From Cristatella mucedo (taxonomy: Eukaryota; Bryozoa; Phylactolaemata; Cristatellidae), in assembly GCA_009760855.2 (NCBI GenBank), contig WPIO01000126.1:494001-558000 (forward strand): 64,000 nt of DNA, in the 5' to 3' direction. How positions within the stretch are numbered: position 1 is the stretch's first letter; every line of letters starts with the position of its first letter. The notes beneath the pieces are model-generated. The model ran no database searches, was not told where the DNA came from, and worked only from the letters and a program-made list of their open reading frames with translations. This document shows, piece after piece, positions 10,437 to 35,400 of the stretch. Position numbers and translations under genes: made by a program.

Positions 10437-10556
10437 ATCTTATACTATATAAATTTTTTCTTAAAATCAAATTTTATTATGTTAGAGTGCGGTAGGGTAA
10501 ACAACGAAGTAGGCGAAAACACCAAGCTGAGCGAAGCGAGTCTAGTGTCGAGCGAG

Positions 10557-10673
10557 TAGTCATGTTTTGAAAGTTATGGAGCATAGGGACTCAGACGAAG
10601 ACACTCGATCGAGCTCTGCGAGATTGAGGGTCGAGGCTGAGCCCTAGGCTCTATAACGTTCAAAACATTACTA
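10557..10673. repeat. Imperfect inverted repeat at the right junction of the viral block
   Basis: The arms are 10557-10594 and 10637-10673, with about six differences over 38 bases and a loop rich in CGA/TCGAG words. It lies in the first G+C-normal DNA to the right of the viral genes. It could be a fold-back element, a remnant of the viral terminus or an unrelated hairpin; no matching copy was seen at the left boundary. Confidence 0.6.
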
Positions 10674-11164
10674 CTGACCTGATTGCCACTGATTGAAACT
10701 GATGCATGCAATGGTTAAAGGGTAACACCAAGTCTTGATAGTTCAATTGGCTGAAGCGCGTGACCTCTAACCCTGAAGTTGTGAGATAGTACTTCGCTCG
10801 AGCTGAGATTCTTTTTCCACGTTCAGTCCCACGGCAGTCTCAGGCCGCTGTGTATCTTGAAATCTAGGTCTCGGTAGATTGCACCTTTTTGCGATTTCCC
10901 AATACACTCAAAAAGACGACTCTTGCCTCGCTTACCAACATGTAACTCAAAACAATATTCGACGCACATTAACTGTAGTCGGTGCTTGTTTCTACTGGCT
11001 GGCACCGACTGTAGGCAATGCCAGTCTAGACACAAAATGCGTACCGCAAGAGCTACACCGTGACGTCATGGCCCGATGAATCTATACGCTTGATGACCAC
11101 AACTGGACTCGCTGTGAAGGCAACCTCGGCGCCTGGTCCGGGGTAGCGGCTTCTTTTTTCCGAG
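10674..11164. other. Upstream region of PPP1R2
   Basis: No gene seen. A weak tRNA-like stretch at about 10735-10790 (GTTCAATTGGCTGAAGCGCG followed by a degraded B-box-like GAAGTTGTGAGATAG) may be an old SINE head. The promoter of PPP1R2 is expected here, but no TATA box was identified. Confidence 0.4.
11061..11068 (+). promoter_or_regulatory. CRE/ATF-type palindrome upstream of PPP1R2
   Basis: A perfect TGACGTCA about 97 bases before the start codon. CREB/ATF factors bind this palindrome in many metazoan housekeeping promoters. Function here is inferred from sequence and position only. Confidence 0.4.
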
Positions 11165-23650
<12,486 letters not shown>

Positions 23651-24904
23651 CACCAATTAATGTCTGCTGTGGCGGCGGCCTGTCCTTTCGAGTGCCTACG
23701 ATGTCCATCGCGTGATCCCCCCCTGCTGCCGCTTGCTTGCACCCTCTCGCTTGAACTGCTTCGCCGCTCCCCTCGACCGTAGGACTCCCCACCGCGGACT
23801 ATTAGATGCGCTCTTTGTGCCGCTCTTTGCTCTCGAGGCGTCTGCAGTGGAGGCTGTGCCGCGGCAGCCGAGCACGCTGCCCTACTACACTGGCACCGGC
23901 TGCACTGTATCACCCGAACCGCGCTGCTTGCTATCCGAATGGTGTGCGGGATGGCACGCTTGAAGTGCGCCACGATGGTCTTGCACCGTCGTGGCGCACT
24001 TGCCTGGTGGTGGCAGCAGCAGCGCCCGTGAGTGAGTGGGCGCATGCCGTCTAGTCCGGCACCTGTTGTCAAGCGCTGGCTGGCAGCCGTGCGCGCTGTG
24101 CCGTCTAGTCAAACCGGTGCCGTAGCTTTCGGTCGGCCTTCAATCTCTGGCGATCGCCCGAGGGGCACGCCCTGTCATGAACTGGTGCAATGCTGCCCCC
24201 CCCCCCCCTGTGGCCATCTGGCTGGGCAACCAATAGCCAGCTTCTGCCCGGCTGCGTGGCCGACAGCGTTCAACAGCAATGGCTCACTGCCGAGGCAGGC
24301 TGAGGCACTCTGTGCAACGAAAGGGAACGCCAGGAGCTGTTTTAGCGAGCGTTTTGAACATGTTGCAGTTGTAAGCCCTAATTTCTTCTAATGTCTTCGG
24401 TGTTTTCATTGTTCCTACTCTGTTTGCCATGCTAGTCACTACTGAACAGATTGCTACTCTTGCTTAGTATTCGCCAGGATTACAGAAGGAGCCGCTATTG
24501 ATGTGGATGTGTGAAGTCTATAATCACTAGACGAAGAGCATGCTGACTTGACACGTCAGCCGGCAGTTGTCGCAAAGGGACCGTGTCGGTTTGCGGCCGT
24601 CGCAAAGGTAGTTCAGCTAGGTCGTTGTACGACCTTTGCTGCTGGTTCCATGTTAAAATATGAATTGAGTGCATAGAAGCAGCAAAGAAACTTTTATTCA
24701 TGGCCTGCAGCTGTATAGTACATACGGTCATACAAAGTAGGCCGGCCAGAAATTGCCATGGTATTGCCGACGATGTTAGAACAGGCCTGGTCCAGCCGAT
24801 CTCTTTAATGAGCATACAACCCACCTTACCTTCAGAACAAAGTGGACAATTAAGTTGCTTCGAATGTGAACAGGTAGTTCAATTCAGGGGCATAGTGTAG
24901 AGGT
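23651..24904. other. PPP1R2 3' flank
   Basis: Presumed 3' UTR followed by intergenic DNA. No clear AATAAA was found close to the stop. It holds a strong 13-bp-arm hairpin at 23963-24001. The G+C-rich open frames on both strands here are compositional shadows. Confidence 0.5.
23963..24001 (+). repeat. Strong hairpin in the presumed PPP1R2 3' UTR
   Basis: Perfect 13-bp arms, AAGTGCGCCACGA and TCGTGGCGCACTT, about 310 bases after the stop codon. The 13-base loop contains CTTGCACC. If transcribed it would form a stable RNA stem. Confidence 0.8.
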
Positions 24905-25045
24905 GGTTTGGTCCCACTGTTAAGGTGCTAGCTCCCACCAAGGTCTGGCTGAGGTGGGCTCGAGCCCCGAGGCATATGTGAATCGCTTTAATAAGAGATT
25001 AAGTTCACTTGGGGCGCTATACAAATTAATTATATTTATATTTAT
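24905..25045 (+). mobile_element. tRNA-derived SINE with LINE-like tail
   Basis: The head has A-box TTGGTCCCACTGTTAAGGTG and B-box GGGCTCGAGCCCCGAGGCA. The tail GAGATTAAGTTCACTTGGGG ends with GCGCTATACAAATTAAT and resembles the 3' hairpin region of the LINE at 1-1245. The same family occurs at 34575, 43577 and 56928, all on the plus strand. Confidence 0.85.
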
Positions 25046-25934
25046 AGTGGGGGGCTAGAGCCACATGTTGATAGGTTTGGCCGGAGGGGGTCTGCTGCCT
25101 CGAGCAAAATTGCAGTGGTCCCAGCTCCCCGTTTTGCTAAGATGGACCCGATTTTTTAATTCCGTAGCCATTTTCGGCAACTACCCAGCGTTCTGGGTAG
25201 GGCTACCACCCTTAACGGGAAGTGTCAGGAAAGTGCTTGTAAAATTTATCTGAAAATCAAATATGTGTTTATGTAGTTGATGTACCTTTCGAAAGACAAA
25301 TATGTTAGAACTGGAATCGGTAGTTCTGACAATTTCTGCATAAAAAAATAATTGGTTATAGCAAACCAAGTCTAACCCGGATGTAAACCGAAAGCAGCAA
25401 ATCTACAAATAAAAAATGTACCGATGTCTGTATCTTATGCGACTTGTATCTCAACTGGTCGAACCTAGGTAGATCTCGATACATGCTTGAAGCTTGTTGA
25501 GGTGCATTCTTGTGACTTTTATACAGCTTCATTTCCACTGTCGGTTGGTGCCTTGTAAATTCCATAACTCGGCTAATACTTAACGTATCGCAGTGAAATT
25601 TAAAATATTGAGTTTAGCTCTACTTATTTGAAACGAGTCTAAATTTTTTTTTATTTCAGTTAGATACATTTTGCTGTATAGGTCATCAAACGTCCTAGAG
25701 CTTTATTTTCCGTAATCGTGGACATGTAGAGCAAAATGTGACCAAGTAGAGCATATAGGCCATAACTCATCAAATCATCAGATAATGTGATAAGTCATTA
25801 GTGAATTCTAGGTTTGGGTGAGCAAATGAAGGCACGGGTGCAGAGGGATTTAAAGTTAGTAAGACGCAAACTGAATCGACCAAGAGTCAGAAGAGCTGTT
25901 GTGGGCCGGGAAGCCTAGTGCGAAACTAATCCAG
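25046..25934. other. Intergenic, nothing recognised
   Basis: A+T-moderate DNA with only short open frames and no recognised repeat or gene. Confidence 0.6.
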
Positions 25935-27510
25935 ATAGGTAATAATAATAATACATTGATATAGCGCCCTCAGAGAGCTCAATCACTCTCTATTCGCTTT
26001 ACATTTGCTGCACAGGAAGCGAAATCGAAGGGTTAGTAGTAAGTAGCATGCGGAATAGACAACAAGAATAACATGGTTAGGGTTGACATTCACAGGGTCT
26101 GCATGCAAGTATGGTTAGTGGCCGCACGCATAAGCACGAATGGTCGAATCGCAGAGACCCAGTTAATGCTGTGATAAATAGGTGCGGTTTTAGTTTCTTT
26201 TTAAATGGCATGGGCGGGCGGTAGGCTAGAGCCAAAGAATGGAGAAACTTAAAGTGAATGACTAAACCTTGAAGTCGATGCACTGCTTGACTGGGAGCCA
26301 GTGCAGATAGGCAAGAAGTGGTGTGGCGTGGCAACTGCGACGCTCACGATAGACAAGCCTAGCTGCAGAGTTTTGCACCTGCTGCAAGCGCCTGAGTGAA
26401 CAGGTCGGTAGACCAGCAAGCAGTGAGATACAGAAGTCAAGACGGGATGACACAAATGCATGGACCAACTTAGAAGGTTTTCGTGCCTGCTATCACATCG
26501 GGTGAGTATAAACCATGAAAGAACTGGACCGGGCACAGAACCTTCAGGTACCTCATACTTCAGAGGGTCCTCGTATGATCTGTGTCCATTCACATCAATA
26601 CTCCCTTACTGCCATACGACCTGAACTATTGTAGTGCTGTGCCAGTGATGCCCAGGCAAAAGGCGCTTAAGAAGGACTTGGTGATCGATAGCATCAAAAG
26701 CTGCCGAAAGATCAAGCAATGCAAGCAGAGAAACTCTACCCTTGTCTGCATTCCTAAGTAGGTCGTTGTACAACCGAAGCAATGCTGACTTTGTGGAGTG
26801 ATTAGCTCTAAAGCCAGACTGGAACTTAACTAGCAAGGTTTGAAGTTTCAATGTATGAGTTGAGCTGATCTGCCACGACTCATTCCGGTGTCTTGGGCAG
26901 AAATGGCAGAAGGGAGACTGGGAGGTAGTTGCTCAAGTTCTCTTGGTCTAGTGCTGCTTTTCTTGAGTAGCGGCCTGACTATTGCCTTTTTGAAATGTGC
27001 TGGGGCATGACTTGAGGCTAATTACATATTAATGAAGTTAGTTATGCATAGCAGCAGCAGATCTATGCATCATAGAAGCAAGACAGCGGGATTAGGGTCC
27101 AGATGACTAGTTGTTTTCTTTGATTGGGATATGAACTTCAGGATGAGGTCACTCGCGGTCTCCTTGAATGTAGACATTGAGGTGCCGCATAAAATTGAGA
27201 GACATGATTCTAGGGTGGATGCTGCCATCTTAGAACTGGACTCCCTGATCTTGTCTATCTTGTTGAAAAAGAAGCTAGAAAAGCGGTCAGCTAGATCAAC
27301 CAAAGGATTATTAGGTAAGGAGCTAACCTGCGATCGGTTAGGAGATGGTTGATCGTAGACATCAGCATTTTTTGATTTCGCTTATGTGATTCAGTGATGT
27401 TTCTATAGCCGCCAGACTTGACCTTTGCTAGGATCTATTTGTACGATCTACAGTAGTCCTCGTACACCTATCGAGGGACAGTCAGTCCTGGTCTCTTGTA
27501 TGCTTTTTCG
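25935..27510 (-). mobile_element. L2/CR1-like LINE, decayed
   Basis: The 3' end with a TAA tail is at about 25940-26010. RT pieces lie at 26262-26468 (MVHAFVSSRLDFCISLLAGL), 26606-26851 (FQSGFRANHSTKSALLRLYN) and the region before RT at 27070-27303. The domain order is that of the copy at 45090-47290, which it parallels to about 27500. Confidence 0.88.
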
Positions 27511-27529
27511 AATTATTCTATTCGTTTAA

Positions 27530-28430
27530 ATTTGAAAAATATTCTAAATTGTGCTTGGCAATTAGATTGACAAGAAAAACAGATCCCCTAGGCACATCAG
27601 AATTCAAAGGATCAGCATGCAACAGTTGGCCACTGACTTCTACTCTCTGAATTCTCTCAGTGAGATGGGATCTCAACCATTGTAGCACAGTGCTTAATAT
27701 GCATCGAACGGAAGACGGACGCTCAACAATTTCAATGAGATTTTCACGTCAGGTAATGAGGACTTGGTCATCAATATTTTCAAAAACTTCGGCGAGATCC
27801 AGCAGCACTATCGGGGAGACTAGCCAAATCAGCGTTCCTGAGAAGATCGTTTTGCACTCGAAACCGTGGTGACTCTGAAGGGGATTGTCTCTACAACCTG
27901 AAAATAACTAAAACGGTAGATTTGAAGTTCGGGAATTAAAGCTTAAATGGTCCGACAGTACTCGTTTCAGAATCTTCAATAAAATAAAATTGGTAGACGA
28001 ACGTTGACTGTGCGGAAGTTGTTTAAGATCTCCTGGTCTCCTGCCGATTTCTTTTTAAGCGACGTGAAAATACTATCGCTGACAGATGCTGATACAGAAC
28101 CTGAGACTAAAGACAGATTTATTACGATAACTAAGCAACCAGCAGTAAATCTAGGCCACAGAAGGAGAGCCGTGGATTCATGGCCTAGAGAGCTTTTAGT
28201 CTTCTTAGACTGGGAGATAAACTTCGAGGTGATGACAACACGGGTGGACTTGCAGGTGGACCTTGAGCAAGAAGGAATGGGGGTAGAAGATTGAAGGGAG
28301 AATACCACCAAAAAGGGTACTGGACAGACTCGCTGATTTTTTTCTACAATTCTTGCTTAAAAAGAATCGAGAGGCCGATGATTGAATCATCCTTAGGGTC
28401 GCCAAGCGAGCTGCTTATTTTTGTGATTAA
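27530..28430 (-). mobile_element. LINE RT remnant of another L2/CR1-like lineage
   Basis: The minus strand (27976-28311) retains an RT block-1-like stretch, with INLSLVSGS followed by SLKKKSAGDQEILNNFRTVN. More RT-like sequence follows to about 27540. The frame is broken in several places, and the sequence differs from the main LINE family. Confidence 0.7.
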
Positions 28431-31400
28431 GGAAATTGATGAAATTCTACATCGGCATTTTGGGATTGTACTTTTAATATTGTGATTCCACAATATTATT
28501 TGAGACGCTAAACTTAGCCTTAGTTATGATGGATTGGTATGAAATACCATAATTATCATGTGCCGGTCGAAAATTACCATAGCACCGTCAGTCCTGATTT
28601 ACATGATTTTTCAAGCTTTCGCTAAGTGTTCCTAGATGACTTAACAGCAGCTGTGAGCCAAAGGCTACCTGGGCAAGGGAGTACATTTCTCTTAGTCAAG
28701 GGAAGTAAACTGGTCCAGAACATCGGCAATAATCGTGTTTAGCCTATTTCTGCCAGTTAAAATAACAACTAATTTTAAAATAACGAGCACTTAGAAAGAC
28801 TAGAGAGTTATTCTGAGCTGACTTAAGAGGAAAGTCTTTGACCTTGGGCTAACTACGTCCCTTGACCTTGGGCTAACTAAGTCCCTTGAGGTCGAGCTTC
28901 GGCCCCCTACACCAAACTCCTGTCTGCAGTCCAGTGGTCCAATCCATTCACTTATACGACGACCCACTTGAACCACAATGCCGCGATCTTAACCATACGA
29001 GTAACTGTATAAATAGCCAGAGAGAGAGAGAGAGATCAAAACCACTGAAAAATAGATCTGTTCACCAAGTCGACAAAAAGTAAGGTGCAAAGATCATGTA
29101 GACATAGATCAAGTAGAATATAGACAGGGCGAGACACAGACAAGCTGTCCTCCCTGAGATCGGCCTACGACATGCGACATAGCATCGGCGTACGATACGT
29201 GGCCACGTCAATGCATTTCACATCGCTGAAACATAGAACTTCATTGGGCACCTAAAATGAGTTGGCATCAGTCAACTGACACGTTTTGGAGACACAATCC
29301 GCAGCATGATCGCTGATAAGCTTATCAATTTGACCAACGTCAGAGAAGCAATCCTTATCCTGAGTAGATACTAACTTAGAGTAGAAGCAAGTTATTTTAG
29401 CCACATGTTCAATAGGTCAGCAGCAGCAGCATTAGCCGAAACAAGAGCAAAGATTGCCAATGTTCACCATATTTTTGGTAACTGTAAGCTGCCACATACC
29501 GGTTCTTTGTTGGCAGCCAGTTTCATGCTCTATTGTCACGTGAGCTCGTTACCTCTAACTTCCTTAGCTGTATGGAGGGTTTCCCATATTCTCAACGTAG
29601 AATGGCCTGCACCCGTGTTAAATGGGTCTCCTTATATCCTCTATATTTGAAACATTAATCCCTGCGACCACGATTAATTATCAAAGTTATGTATCAACAT
29701 CATATTGGTCTCAGCATTACTGCCAGTAGACTGCTGGCTGGCCACGGAGTTTACTTTCGATATTCCCACAAACGACGGATATCGACGACGCCAGATATCG
29801 GTGACACCCGATATCACAGACCTCTGCATTCATGTTAATTGCTCTCACCTCAAAAGTACGTATTACGGATCGATGCTGCAGCTGCGAGTACTGCCTCTGG
29901 AAGTAATTGGGATGAACAATGCTTCCAAATACTGCTGAGTAGGACAAAACACTGCTACGCCATTTGGCTAAACTTATTTTTGTAACAATCAGCCAAGTTT
30001 AACGCACTCAATTCCACAATCGCTACATGCCTTCAACCCTCCAAGATAGGATGACATGCATTAGGTACGTCGTAAGGCAAAAGCATGAGACTAGCACAAG
30101 ATGGCTGCTCAGGGTCCTGAGGAATTCCCAACTGTCATGAATTATTTCGCTTCTCACACCAATGATTACGAACACATGCAGCGGCTCCTGAACGTGAGAC
30201 CTTTCTACAAGCAAACCTTACGTGACAGGCTCCAATGCTGGCCGGTTCTTGGAGGATACGGGCGGAACTAACGCCTCGAAACCAAAATATAGCTGACGAG
30301 TTGCAGACGCCACACCCTTGCACGCGGGTATCGTGACAAAAACAGAGTACACAGCAATCAGCAAGTCTGTAACAAAATAAAAAAATCTATATAATTAATT
30401 TGTTGCTGTTTATTCTACAGTGCGATGGGACCTCATCTGACTACCAACAGATGTATAAAACAATTAAGCTAACCTTCATGTCAGATGGCGTTTTATCAAT
30501 TCAAAACCATAGACTATAACATATATGGCTCCCAAGTATTACTAGAGCTCACTGCCTGTGGACTCGCTTCGTGGAATCATAGATGTCAATTACACGTCAC
30601 TCGGAAGTACTGGTCGCCATCTTACCGCGCGACTGCCGGACTTTCTCGATTTAATTAGTAGGGATAACTCATGAAAAGCAAATACTGTCTAGAAATGGTC
30701 ATCATCTAGATAATTTAGCATATTAATGATTCAATATAGTAGCACGTAATAGTGGTAGTTTTTACTTCTGTACATGCAGCTTGAAGGAATGGTTTACGGG
30801 GCTTTCAGTTCAATACTTGAATTTTAAGTTTCGCCCATAGACATCTCCAGCTAAGAGAAATACAGGTATTCTATTATATGAGCATAACTGTACTGCAATC
30901 TTATGGGGACTGTAATATAGGTGTCGCGTACAATTTAGATGTCGAGCCAAGGATCCCAAACGTAACTGGCCACCATAACGATTGTTTAGTTTTTCCTTTT
31001 ACCTTTGTTCCTGAGTAGTAAGAGTTATTTCGCGAAAGTTTGAAAGTAGCTATTATTGTCCACCAATTTTGATTTTGTGAGACTACGGTAAATTTGAAAC
31101 TTACCCATTTCCCAACAGACTAATTTGCTCCGTTTGGTTCACATTTAGTCAAAAGAAACAGAAGTGAATCAAAGTTACCATGTGTTTATACCGACGTTAT
31201 ATAAAAAATGATTACATGATTTAACGGTAAGACGGAAATTAATGTAGAGCTGATCTAGACAGCGGTGAGGAAACACGGCACAACGGGGTGTAAGCGTGTT
31301 TTTTAAAGTCCATACCCGCATCATCTTAATACATTCAAGGAGAGTTAGGAGGCTTACTCTGAGGAGCAGGACAGGCTTCCACTAACATTTTGACTTTGAA

Positions 31401-32276
31401 TGGCGCTACAAAGGGCAGCATAATTTATACAAAAGGAGACTATGTCTGTAGGCTAATTCTTAAAAGTGATTTACATCGTAATCACAAATATACAAAAAGT
31501 TCATTTTTCTTGTGTGGTTCTTTTTGAATAGCGTAAGTATAAATACAGCCAATTTTGATTCTTTTGTTTTTCCTTACAAAATGTGAAATAAAAGATGCGA
31601 ATTCACCCGTTTTGTCATTGGAAATGGGTAAAATGTAAACACATCTGGTGACAAAAACCAAGTTTGTGCAGATTACTGGCCATTTTCTATACTTTTTACT
31701 CAACATAATGGGGAAATAGCTCTCAATGCCGATAAAAAAATTGTGTTAGTATTTTCTGCGAAGTAGTGCGACTGCACCGGCTGCAACGAATGATAGCAAA
31801 ATCTGATTCGCGTGAGCGAGTATTGAACCCAAACCTCTAAACTGGTCTGCGATTAATAGATAGCGCAGTAATACATGTTTGAGTATTCTTGATTGTAAAT
31901 GCAGTCACTACATTCAAGGCACAACACTCAGCATGCCTAGCCAGATGCTTCGCCAGTCATAAATGCGGCCAAGCGCTGTACTTCGACAAGACAGCAAAAA
32001 ACCAACCAATACGATAACATTAGATCCAGATTACCGGAAATTAGCCAGATCAGGGTATCGCAGCTCCAAGTAACAGTAGCTAGCTAACAATAGGCACACA
32101 ACAGAGTTTTTACTTCAGAATAAAAATTTTGATAGCAAATAAAAACGCCTGCTACAAAAGCGCAGGCTGTTAAAATACACAAACTCGGCGTGAGTGGGCG
32201 TGCGAGCGGGGAGAGCCGGCTGACTGGCGATGACGTCATCAGTCCGGTGGGGGGGGCAGTCGGCCTTCCCAGATGC
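28431..32276. other. Intergenic between convergent PPP1R2 and RP2
   Basis: No gene recognised in 3.8 kb. A short GA run lies at about 29019-29035. The last few hundred bases before 32277 are the presumed RP2 3' UTR and flank; a TGACGTCA palindrome is at 32231-32238. Confidence 0.6.
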
Positions 32277-32452
32277 TCACACGGCCATCTGCATGTCGAT
32301 CAGGTTATACAAGTCTTCGACTTCCTGTTGCGCTCGTTCGGCGTCGCTGCTCACGTGAATCTGATTTGCCACTATGCCGCTCTGACGTGACACGGCCTCA
32401 CGGCATGCTTGTATGCAGCCGTCGCCACAATACTCCATGGCAATCAGAGGAC
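32277..32452 (-). CDS. RP2: RP2 coding exon 10 (terminal)
   Basis: The acceptor is CGCCGATTGCAG. It encodes [20 protein letters not shown] and ends [11 protein letters not shown] with TGA at 32277-32279, matching the end of the RP2 NDK-like domain. Confidence 0.93.
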
Positions 32453-35400
32453 CTGCAATCGGCGGGCTCAAGCTCAGAGGGTACGTACAACAGCTACGCT
32501 TACGTTTGCGTCGCAATCTCTCCGGTGTATGCGATGCACGCATCTCAAAACAGCCGTCCAATGCCGAACGGGCAGAGCAACAAGGTTTTAGTTCGGAACA
32601 GTAAGATTTCAAAAAGCATAGTCGCCAAACTTAGTGGTATTGCTAGAAAGTACAGGAGTTTTTTCGATGCCAAAGGTGGCAGAGTCAGACGTGAAAATAT
32701 CCAATAGCGCTTCTGGTCTATTCAACCAGTCACCAGGTAGGTATCGCAGAGCAAACAATGACCTCCAGAATGCACCCACCTTGAGCAGCATTCGATCTTG
32801 ACGAGGCATCAGCGAAGACTTTCTCTGCATGCCTTGTCTCTAGCTTCATCTCAGACGTTCTAACCAAGCGATGCGACGGCTGAAAGTGGACAACAAGGTC
32901 GTAGGCGTCAGCTAGGTGGTCCGAGGAGCCCCAGGCGCACAGTGCAATTACGCCCCGACCGAACAGCTTCGTAGCCTCACCGAGGCAATAGCGGCGGTCA
33001 GCGCCCTTAAGTCAGAAGGAACTTCCCAGAAGCCCCTTCAGCCTCCCCTATGAACGGTCGGCACAGGGCAAGGTCAAGGCTCAGCCCCATTAACAAATCT
33101 GCCTAGGCAGCTGGCAGCGAACACACCGCCGCGAAGAATCAGCAGCACAACGAGACAGCTCAGAATGCTGCCAAGAGCCCAAATAACCATCATATTCCCC
33201 AGCTCATTACTCACGTGCTTTTCCCTCATGTCCTCAATGAATGCGAGAGCGCTTTTTCGCGATGTCTCTGCATGAAACCAGGCCACAAAGCAGCTCTACA
33301 AGAGAATATTCAGACCTTCCATTTTCTCCGAATGCTTCTGCCGACACGCCGCTGACCGAACGACGAAAATTAGTCGCACATTTAGTTTACACCGTTGAAC
33401 GGCTTTACGGAAGCCCTGCCAGTCTGCCAGCACCAGCGAATGAGCTCAGCTCACTGTCACCACTGCCAGCCACGAGTCGGAGCATTTGGAAAAGTGAACC
33501 TCCGGTGGGGCTTCACGGTTGGCACACCTGACTGACGGCTGTAAACATTTACTGGCATCGTGTCCCCAAAGACCGACCCGGCCAAGCAGATTTCAGCATC
33601 AGCAGCAGCGTCGAGTGACGTCGCGACGCTGCTGCTTCTGCTGCCGCGAGGAGCTCCAAACAAGAGAGTTCGATCTACCTAAGGTTGTTCGCTGGCAAAT
33701 GTCTGATGACGCGCTCGCTCGCACGTGCCGACATCGTGCTACTGTCGCCAGTCGGTTGACATGCTCCTTTTCCAATAGCAATGTAAAGCACTTCGATTTG
33801 TTTAGGGTGCTCTGGAACTGTTTTAATGATATTCTTATTGTTATATCACTACTACTTGGTGCTCTGAGCCATTCGCTTTGATATTTGCCGGCCGTTGCCT
33901 CTTCCCACATTCGTTGCACCACACAGTAAGTTTAATTTTCAAAGTACGGTCCAGCCGTTCAATCAGGGCGACGTGAACGGCAGGGCTATAACCATCGCCG
34001 TATCCTGTCCGTAATCGCTACAATAGTTCCCGCACAGCGGCCGGCTCAAAGCTGCGGCGAGGACAAAATATTGTTACAAACAGGGTGTTAGTGGCTTTAA
34101 AGTCCCGACAGAGCTGGACAGCAAACACAGCGCTCGTAACTGTACGACTCTCAGCCGACGAGCGAAGAATAGCGGCGAAGCCCTGAGCCTAGTAATCGCG
34201 GCTAGTGACTTTCAGATGCAGCGCCAACGCAAACGCCGAGGACTGGTAGCGGCTAGCACTAGCTTGCACCACACCGACTGATCAGAAATCGATTTCGCAC
34301 ACACACCCACCCAGACAGTCTAGCGAATGGCGAACAGCGCTCGGTTCGGCTGCAGTCGCTAAAGAAATCTTGGCGGATGGTGCCGACCGACGGCGCCGCC
34401 GGCAACACTCTCTGCCTCTCTGCTCGCGGTCATCGTGCAAGGAAGAAGGCGTGGTTTCGCCAAACAGTCGAAGTAGAGATACATACTGCATTAATATACA
34501 GTTCCGAACAGCCTCAGAATCATCGGCACCGCCGTTGGCCCAGCCCTCCCACAAGCACTAGATGCTGAAGAGATAAAGGTCAAGGTGCTCGCCCCCGACC
34601 AAGGTCTAGCCGAGGTCATGGGCTCGAGCCCCGCGGCAAATGTGAAGCGCCTGAACTGAGAGAGAGAGAGAGATTAAATTCTCCTAGGGCGCTATACGAA
34701 TGAACTATATTTTTTAAGCTGATTCAGCAGCCTCATTTTGTACAGCGGCAGAAGAGCCTTAATGACTATGGCCACCGCTTGCAGTGGGAACGAATGGAAG
34801 AAGTGAAGAGCGAGCTCGAGTTACGTATGCGACTCCACCGGCAACGACGCCGACGACCGAGCGTCCGCAGCTAATAATATTATTAAAAATAATTAAAATA
34901 AATATATAAATATAATATAATATATATATAATTTATAATAATTTATAGTTATTAGTGTGCTATTTAATATATTATTAATATTATTATTAATAGTATTATT
35001 TATCAATGACTCCTTCGGTCGATCGGACTTGTCAGACGCTTGCGACGCTGTCATTTCAAACCGTGAAATCTACATGAAAGCCACTTGTGTTGCTCCAGCC
35101 AGCGAGTTTTTAAAACGTGCCCGCGTCCCGATACAGAGAGTCAAACACGCTGCAGGATGCGCTGCGCTTCACCCCTTCAGCCCCCAATCATTTTGAGGTT
35201 GACCGGTAAGCGTCTTAGCTGCCTGCGGGGGAAAAGGGGCTCGAACTTGATGACCTGGGTTGATTGAGGTTCGAGTCCTGAAGCATAAAATTTTATATTG
35301 CCTACTGCAAGCGGGTTGATAACCACTAAGGGTCTTCTGCCGCTCTATAAACAAGTCTGCAGAATCAGCCAATCTATAATGTTTTATTCTGCAAACAATT

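Larger units (their letters stand above)
1246..10480 (-). mobile_element. Endogenous Polinton/adintovirus-like DNA virus, decayed
   Basis: A block far richer in A+T than its flanks, with every recognisable gene on the minus strand. In transcription order it holds a 43-residue ORF, protein-primed PolB, two unknown ORFs, capsid-like genes C, A and B, the major capsid gene, a YqaJ-type nuclease and a fibre-like ORF. Neighbouring genes overlap or are separated by few bases, as in compact viral genomes. Most genes carry frameshifts or in-frame stops, so this is an old integrated copy. Both ends are estimates: the left is the end of the LINE tail, the right is the composition change. No terminal inverted repeat matching both ends was seen. 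No retroviral-type integrase, cysteine protease or FtsK/A32-type ATPase was recognised, so the copy is probably partial. Confidence 0.85.

Noticed and set aside
32273-32707. Plus-strand 144-codon frame
   Set aside because: Antisense to RP2 exon 10 and intron 9.
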